From: Actinomycetota bacterium
GTDB taxonomy: Bacteria > Actinomycetota > Thermoleophilia > Gaiellales > Gaiellaceae
Length of the DNA: 36,688 nt
Assembly: GCA_005883955.1 (NCBI GenBank)
Contig: VAXH01000073.1
Coordinates: 1 to 36,688 of the forward strand
Direction of reading: 5' to 3'
A program made the translations under genes and the position numbers. Every line of letters starts with the position of its first letter. Within the stretch, counting starts at the first letter, position 1. Below, one piece after another: positions 32,541 to 36,688 of the stretch. The notes beneath the pieces were generated by a model, which saw only the letters and a list, made by a program, of their open reading frames with translations, had not been told where the DNA came from and did no database searches.

Positions 32541-32730
32541 GCGCGATGTCCAGCTCGTTTACAAACGACACGGCTGGTTGCCTCGGCCAGGTGGATGATG
32601 TTCCACGATGGTCTCGACGACCTGGGACGAGGTTCGTGACGCGACCGCAGCGCGCAGAGCTCCACGCCAAGGCGGAGCGCTCGGTGCGTTCACAGGTAAT
32701 GCCCGCGTAGGGGCGGACTTCCGACGGGAG

Positions 32731-32803
32731 TGCGCCTGGCAGGAATCGAACCTGCGACCTCGCGCTCCGGAGGCGCGCGCTCTATCCCCTGAGCTACAGG
32801 CGC
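32731..32803 (-). tRNA. tRNA-Arg(CCG)
   Basis: Read on the minus strand: acceptor GCGCCTG/CAGGCGC with discriminator A, D arm GCTC/GAGC, anticodon stem CGCGC/GCGCG with loop CTCCGGA (anticodon CCG), and T arm GCAGG/CCTGC with loop TTCGAAT. CCA is not encoded. It lies seven bases past the end of the decayed MFS gene. Confidence 0.96.
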
Positions 32804-32810
32804 GGGACGG

Positions 32811-34000
32811 TCAAGTGTAGCCCGGGGCGGGCTTCGGCAAGGGTTCGCCTTCGCCGAGCGGTTCTCCCACCGGCGAACGCAGGACTCGCTCCGGCAGCCG
32901 CCGCTCGAGCGCCAGGCAGCCGATCGCTGCGAGGACCGAGATCGCCGCCGCGAGCGGCCAGACGGCGAGCGGATGCCAGCCCAGCAGCGGCCCGCCGATC
33001 GCCGGGCCGAGGATGCTGCCGGCGCTCCACGACATCGAGCCGAGCGCGAAGTAGCGGCCGCGTAGATGATCGGGCGCGAGATCGGCGACGAGCGGTGCTT
33101 GGGTCGGTCCCTGCAGCACCTCGCCGAGGTCATCAGCGCCAGCGCGCGCATTCGGCGGCGGCCCTCCAGCGCCTTCGAGACCGGCAGCTGGATCAGCACG
33201 ATCAGCAGCGTGTTCGCCAGCCACATCGTCCCGACCCAACGCTCGCTGACGCCGGCGTAGTTCTTGGCGAACGGCGGCAGCAGCGCGAACACCTCGTAGC
33301 CGACCGCGACGAAGAGCACGTTCAGCCCCAGCAACCAGACGAAGTTGCGGTCGCGGAAGACCGCGCGGTAGCCAGACCCAGCCGTCTCAGTCGGCTCGCG
33401 CGCGCGGGTCTCGCGAATGGTCGACAGCACGGCGATGAAGACGAAGAAGGTCGCCGCGTCGAGCAGGAACAGGGTCGTGAAGCTTCCCGGATGGCGCGTG
33501 CTCGCTATCAGGCCGCCAACGACGCCGCCGAGGCCGAGCCCGAGGTTCATGCCGATCCGCTGCAGCGCGAAGGCCGAATGCGTCCGCTCGGCCGGCGTCA
33601 GTCTCGACAGCAACGTCGACTGTCCAGGCCAGAAGCAGGCAGTGCCCGCTCCCTCGAGCGCGAGCAGCACGAATCCGTGCCAGACCTCCCGGATCAGCGG
33701 GAAGAGCGCGAACGAGGCGGCTTGGAGCAGCAGTCCGAACAGCAGCGTGTTCCGCCCCCCGAAGCGGTCGACGATCGTCCCGGCTCCGAGGCCCGCGGCG
33801 AGTGCGGCCACGGCGCCGACAGAGAGCGCCAGACCGGCTGCGGCGAAGGAGATCCCCCGCACGTTGTGCAGGTAGATGACGATGAACGGGAAGACGATCC
33901 CGTTGCCGAGCGAGTTGACGACCCCGCCGGCCTGGACGAGCCAGACCTGGCGCGGCAACATCGGGTTGAGACTGCGGATGTAATTCGCCGGCGGTCGCAC
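32811..34000 (-). pseudogene. MFS transporter with internal deletion and frameshift
   Basis: The 5' part (from GTG at 34000) encodes about 290 residues of an MFS protein close to the one at 31202-32527. At about 33126-33127 the frame breaks: ...RMRALALMTS is followed, one frame over, by GEVLQGPTQAPLVADLAPDHLRGRYFAL to a normal end at 32811. In the intact paralog 35 residues (about one and a half helices) lie between the matching ALMT and GECLQGPTQ; here only two bases remain, a net loss of about 103 bases. The shifted frame would run on through the tRNA-Arg gene. Most likely a pseudogene; an assembly error is possible but would need to remove the same segment. Confidence 0.85.
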
Positions 34001-34012
34001 GGAGCCGCGAAT

Positions 34013-34018
34013 TACGCT
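34013..34018 (+). promoter_or_regulatory. Probable -10 box TACGCT of the dgcA-like gene
   Basis: TACGCT ends six bases before the GTG at 34025, within the 24-base gap shared with the divergent MFS pseudogene. Confidence 0.5.
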
Positions 34019-34024
34019 ACCCGC

Positions 34025-35071
34025 GTGGAACTCGAAGCACGCGTCGCCACGTACGAGCTAGCCGAGACGTTCGTGATCTCGCGCGACTCCTCCGACGAGA
34101 GCGAGTCCGTCGTCGCCGAGCTCACCCACGAGGGGCAGACCGGCTACGGCGAAGGGACGCCGATCGAGCGCTACTACGAGGACGGCGCCAGCGCCGTCGA
34201 GTTCCTGCACGAATGCCGGGGCGCTCTCGGCGGCGACCCCTTCGCGCTGGACGACATCCTGGGCGCATTGCCGGCGACTCCCCACACGCAGGCTGCCCGC
34301 GCAGCCCTCGACCACGCGCTGCACGACCTCTGCGGCAAGCTCACCGGATTGCCCGTCTGGCGGCTGCTGGGCCTGCACCGGACAGGGCCGCCGACCTGCT
34401 GGACGGTCTGGCTCGGTGATCCCGACGACATGGCTCGCCGAGCGGAGGCCGCGGCGCCGCGCTTCCAGCGGCTGAAGCTAAAGCTCGGCGGGCGCGACGG
34501 CCTCGACCTCGAGCGCGTCCGCGCTGTGCGAGCCGTTACCGAGCTGCCCCTGCAGGTCGACGTGAACGAGTACTGGTCCGTGGACGAGGCACTCGAGGCG
34601 CTGCCGGAGCTGGCCGGTCTCGGCGTCGAGTACTGCGAGCAGCCGCTGCCCGAGGGGGACGCCGGCGGGGCGCGAGTCAAGGCGGCCTCGCCGATCCCAA
34701 TCTACGTCGACGAGGACTGCCACACGCTCGCCGACGTTGCCGCCTCCGCCGAGCGCGCGCACGGGATCAACATCAAGCTCTCGAAGTCGGGCGGCATCCG
34801 CGAGGCCGTGCGGATGGCGCACGCCGCCCGCGCGCTCGGGCTCGGGGTCATGCTCGGCTGCATGACCGAGTCGGGGCTCGGCATCTCGGCGGGCGCCCAG
34901 ATCGCCAGCCTCTGTGACTTCGTCGACCTCGACGGCAACCTGCTCCTGCTCGAGGATCCCTGGCCGGGCGTCGAGTTTCGCGACGGCGTCCAGCTCGCGC
35001 CGAACAAGCCCGGGCTGGGCGTCGAGCCGGTTGTGTCCCTCGCTGCCGAGCGAAGCGATGGCAGAAGCTAG
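34025..35071 (+). CDS. Enolase-superfamily epimerase/racemase (dipeptide epimerase; DgcA-like)
   Basis: A 348-residue member of the muconate-lactonizing subgroup of the enolase superfamily. Catalytic lysines lie in KLKLGG (K151, K153) and on the far side in INIKLSKSGG (K251/K254). The Mg2+ ligands are D179 (QVDVNEYW), E205 (EQPLPE) and an Asp of VDEDCHT (229-231). FVDLDGNLLLL is the usual C-terminal barrel segment. Closest by eye to L-Ala-D/L-Glu epimerases. Because the next gene is a DUF1611 protein, the DgcA role (N-acetyl-D-glutamate to N-acetyl-L-glutamate) is an attractive alternative. The open frame begins at 33095, but the first 310 codons are antisense to the MFS pseudogene; GTG at 34025 has the promoter box. 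Confidence 0.88.
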   Translation: MELEARVATYELAETFVISRDSSDESESVVAELTHEGQTGYGEGTPIERYYEDGASAVEFLHECRGALGGDPFALDDILGALPATPHTQAARAALDHALHDLCGKLTGLPVWRLLGLHRTGPPTCWTVWLGDPDDMARRAEAAAPRFQRLKLKLGGRDGLDLERVRAVRAVTELPLQVDVNEYWSVDEALEALPELAGLGVEYCEQPLPEGDAGGARVKAASPIPIYVDEDCHTLADVAASAERAHGINIKLSKSGGIREAVRMAHAARALGLGVMLGCMTESGLGISAGAQIASLCDFVDLDGNLLLLEDPWPGVEFRDGVQLAPNKPGLGVEPVVSLAAERSDGRS

Positions 35072-35084
35072 TCCCGCGGAAAAC

Positions 35085-35111
35085 GGATGTCCGGGCCGAG
35101 CCCGGACATCC
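35085..35111 (+). terminator. Perfect 12-base-pair hairpin between the dgcA-like and dgcN-like genes
   Basis: Arms GGATGTCCGGGC (35085-35096) and GCCCGGACATCC (35100-35111) are perfectly complementary around a CGA loop, 13 bases after the first gene's stop. There is no U tract. It may reduce read-through or protect the upstream message. Confidence 0.5.
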
Positions 35112-35118
35112 TCCAGAC

Positions 35119-35136
35119 GGCATCGCAAGCGACGCC
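35119..35136 (+). repeat. Copy 3 of the 18-base near-palindromic repeat
   Basis: GGCATCGCAAGCGACGCC, the exact reverse complement of 10822-10839. It lies directly after the 12-base-pair hairpin, in the gap before the DUF1611 gene. Confidence 0.3.
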
Positions 35137-35158
35137 TCGGTGCGGAGCATTTTTCGGG

Positions 35159-36196
35159 ATGGAGAAGCGGTACCTGATCCTCGCTGAGGAGAAGTCCGCC
35201 GACCCGCACTACGGGAAGACGGCGCGCGGCGTCCTCCGCTACTCGCCGCACCCGACGGTCGCGATCCTCGACTCGACGCGGGCGGGGGAGACGCGGGACG
35301 GAATCCCGGTGGTCGGCACCGTCGACGACGCGCTCTGCTTCAACCCGACGACGGCGCTCGTCGGCGTCGCCACTCAGGGCGGGCGTTTCCCGCCGGCCTG
35401 GCGTGAACTGATTCGCTCCTGTGTCGCGAAGGGCCTCGACGTCGAGAACGGCCTGCACGAGTTCCTCACCGACGATGCCGAGCTCGTCGAGCTGGCCGCG
35501 CGCCACCAGGTCGAGCTGCGCGACCTGCGCAAGCCTCCGGACGGGCTCAACGTGCCGACGGGCGAGAACCTCGAGCTCGAGGCGCGGGTCGTGCTCACGA
35601 TCGGCTCCGATTGCGCGATCGGGAAGATGACCGTCTCGCTGGAGCTCGACCGGGAGGCGCAACGGCGCGGCCTGCGCTCGGTCTTCGTCCCCACCGGGCA
35701 GACCGGCATCGCGATCGCAGGCTGGGGGATCTCGGTCGACGCGGTCGTCTCCGACTTCCTCGCCGGCGCGGCCGAGCGGCTTGTCGTCGAGGGCGCCGAG
35801 AGGGGCGACCTCCTCTGGGTCGAAGGCCAGGGGGCGCTCCTGCATCCTGCCTACTCCGGCGTCACGCTCGGCCTGATGCACGGCAGCGCGCCGCACGCGT
35901 ACGTGCTCTGCGACCAGGCGGGAGCGACCACGATCGAGGGCTTTCCGGAGCACGCGATCCCGCCGCTGAGCGAGCTCGTCGAGCTGCACGAGCGGGCATC
36001 GCTGCCCGCGCGGCCAGCGAGAGTCGCCTGCATCGCTGTGAACACGAGCTCACTCGGCGAGGCCGAGGCCCGCGCCGCCGTAGCGGAAGCGGAGGAGGAA
36101 ACCGGCCTGCCAGCGGACGATCCGGTCCGCTTCGGCGCTGGCAAACTGCTCGACGCAGTCCTGCTAAGGACTGGGACCGTCGGCGCCGAAAGATAG
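35159..36196 (+). CDS. DUF1611 family protein, DgcN-like
   Basis: A 345-residue DUF1611 protein. The N-terminal domain (1-140) is Rossmann-like (YLILAEEKSADPHYGKTARGVLRY, TVAILDSTRAG, VVGTVDDAL). The C-terminal domain has a P-loop-like G149-SDCAIGKMT, then VFVPTGQTGIAIAGWGISVDAVVSDFLAGAAE and WVEGQGALLHPAYSGVTLGLMHGSAP, all family landmarks. From memory, DUF1611 proteins paired with an enolase-superfamily racemase are DgcN, which acetylates D-glutamate in a D-glutamate catabolic route. ATG at 35159 is preceded by GGAG at 35144; the longer frame from 35087 would run through the hairpin. Function in this organism is inferred. Confidence 0.87.
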   Translation: MEKRYLILAEEKSADPHYGKTARGVLRYSPHPTVAILDSTRAGETRDGIPVVGTVDDALCFNPTTALVGVATQGGRFPPAWRELIRSCVAKGLDVENGLHEFLTDDAELVELAARHQVELRDLRKPPDGLNVPTGENLELEARVVLTIGSDCAIGKMTVSLELDREAQRRGLRSVFVPTGQTGIAIAGWGISVDAVVSDFLAGAAERLVVEGAERGDLLWVEGQGALLHPAYSGVTLGLMHGSAPHAYVLCDQAGATTIEGFPEHAIPPLSELVELHERASLPARPARVACIAVNTSSLGEAEARAAVAEAEEETGLPADDPVRFGAGKLLDAVLLRTGTVGAER

Positions 36197-36265
36197 GCGG
36201 AGAGACCCATGCACGCAGCCGTGCCGCGTGACAATCTACGCGGCCGAGGGAGAAAGGGACCGCCC

Positions 36266-36688
36266 GTGAAAAAGACTCTGTTCGTCGCCTGCTGCGCATG
36301 CGCCGCGCTCGCGTTCTGCGGGCGGGCCGCCGCGAACGTCACCTTCGGGATCACCGAGGGCACGGGCGCGCTCGGGGATCCGGCGATGTTCTATTCCACC
36401 CTGAACGACCTCGGGGCGACAGAGAACCGCATCGCGATCAACTGGGATCCGGCCCAGCCGACGACGATTCCCAACCAGCCGCAGCTCGACTACTGGCTCC
36501 CGCAGGCAACGATCCACGCGATCCGCGTCCTGTTCGCAGTCGCTCCGGCGCATCCCGGCGACATCACCTCGTCCCCCGCGCGAATTGCCCAGTTCGCCGC
36601 CTTCCTGCAGCAGCTCGCGCGCACGTATCCCTTCGTCACGGACTACGTGATCGGCAACGAGCCCAACCAGCCGCGCTTTTGGCAGCCG
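36266..36688 (+). CDS. Secreted TIM-barrel glycosidase-like protein (paralog 3), cut by the window edge
   Basis: An open frame of 141 codons running off the right edge. GTG at 36266 has a purine-rich ribosome site (GGGAGAAAGGGA). It begins with a signal peptide (MKKTLFVACCACAALAFCG then RAAA) and ends with DYVIGNEPNQPRFWQP, which matches DFIVGNEPNLNRFWMPQ of the two paralogs at 1325-3929; E132 would be the acid/base. The upstream part (ENRIAINWDPAQPTTI, IRVLFAVAPAHPGDI) fits the first barrel strands. The rest lies outside the window. Confidence 0.8.
   Translation, partial: MKKTLFVACCACAALAFCGRAAANVTFGITEGTGALGDPAMFYSTLNDLGATENRIAINWDPAQPTTIPNQPQLDYWLPQATIHAIRVLFAVAPAHPGDITSSPARIAQFAAFLQQLARTYPFVTDYVIGNEPNQPRFWQP

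Noticed and set aside
32690-32810. C-terminal protein extension reading PVAQGIERAPPEREVAGSIPARRT
   Set aside because: This is the usual false translation of a tRNA gene (here tRNA-Arg), reached only because of the frameshift in the MFS pseudogene.
33095-34024. Long 5' extension of the dgcA-like frame (310 codons)
   Set aside because: Antisense to the MFS pseudogene; family homology starts at 34025, where a promoter box is found.

Overview
The window is a GC-rich, densely coding piece of a bacterial chromosome. The gene set (WhiA, a HemQ-type chlorite-dismutase-family protein, class I fructose-bisphosphate aldolase, many GTG/TTG starts, apparently leaderless genes) points to Actinomycetota. 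The style of the secreted proteins suggests a deep branch such as Thermoleophilia/Gaiellales; that placement is inference. No phage, insertion sequence or CRISPR array was seen.

Layout. 0-4 kb: a small membrane protein, a small acidic protein, a HemQ-like protein and two paralogous secreted TIM-barrel glycosidase-like proteins; a third paralog is cut by the right edge (36266-36688). 4-12 kb: uvrC, a secreted protein, an MFS exporter, a flippase-like membrane protein, pruA, ogt and whiA. The uvrC-rapZ-yvcK-whiA order usual in actinobacteria is broken up here, with no rapZ or yvcK. 12-17 kb: the glycolytic run gap-pgk-tpiA-gpmI with abutting or overlapping genes, then an ECF sigma factor. 17-23 kb: metallophosphoesterase, M48 peptidase, DUF3467 protein, a channel-like TrkA-N protein, argS, glpX and a small secreted protein. 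23.5-27.8 kb (minus strand): lipoprotein, class I aldolase, a TPR-AAA+ ATPase and a coupled TPR membrane protein carrying an in-frame TAG. 27.8-29 kb: tRNA-Gly(CCC) with terminator, then about 1 kb with no convincing gene but strong RNA-structure potential. 29-34 kb: HIT protein, type I membrane protein, CorA, an MFS gene, tRNA-Arg(CCG) and a decayed second MFS copy. 34-36.2 kb: an enolase-superfamily epimerase and a DUF1611 protein, resembling the DgcA/DgcN pair of D-glutamate catabolism.

How the genes work together. gap, pgk, tpiA, gpmI, glpX and the class I aldolase cover most of lower glycolysis and gluconeogenesis. pruA and the dgcA/dgcN-like pair would feed amino-acid carbon (proline, D-glutamate) to glutamate. 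Two transport paralogs and three glycosidase-like paralogs show local family expansion.

Most unusual points: an arginyl-tRNA synthetase whose HIGH motif reads TVAA while KMSK is intact; a two-helix channel protein with an altered selectivity filter; the TPR-AAA+/TPR-membrane two-gene module; a possible pseudoknotted RNA after tRNA-Gly; and a repeated TANNNT box 6-9 bases before many start codons, the signature of leaderless mRNAs.
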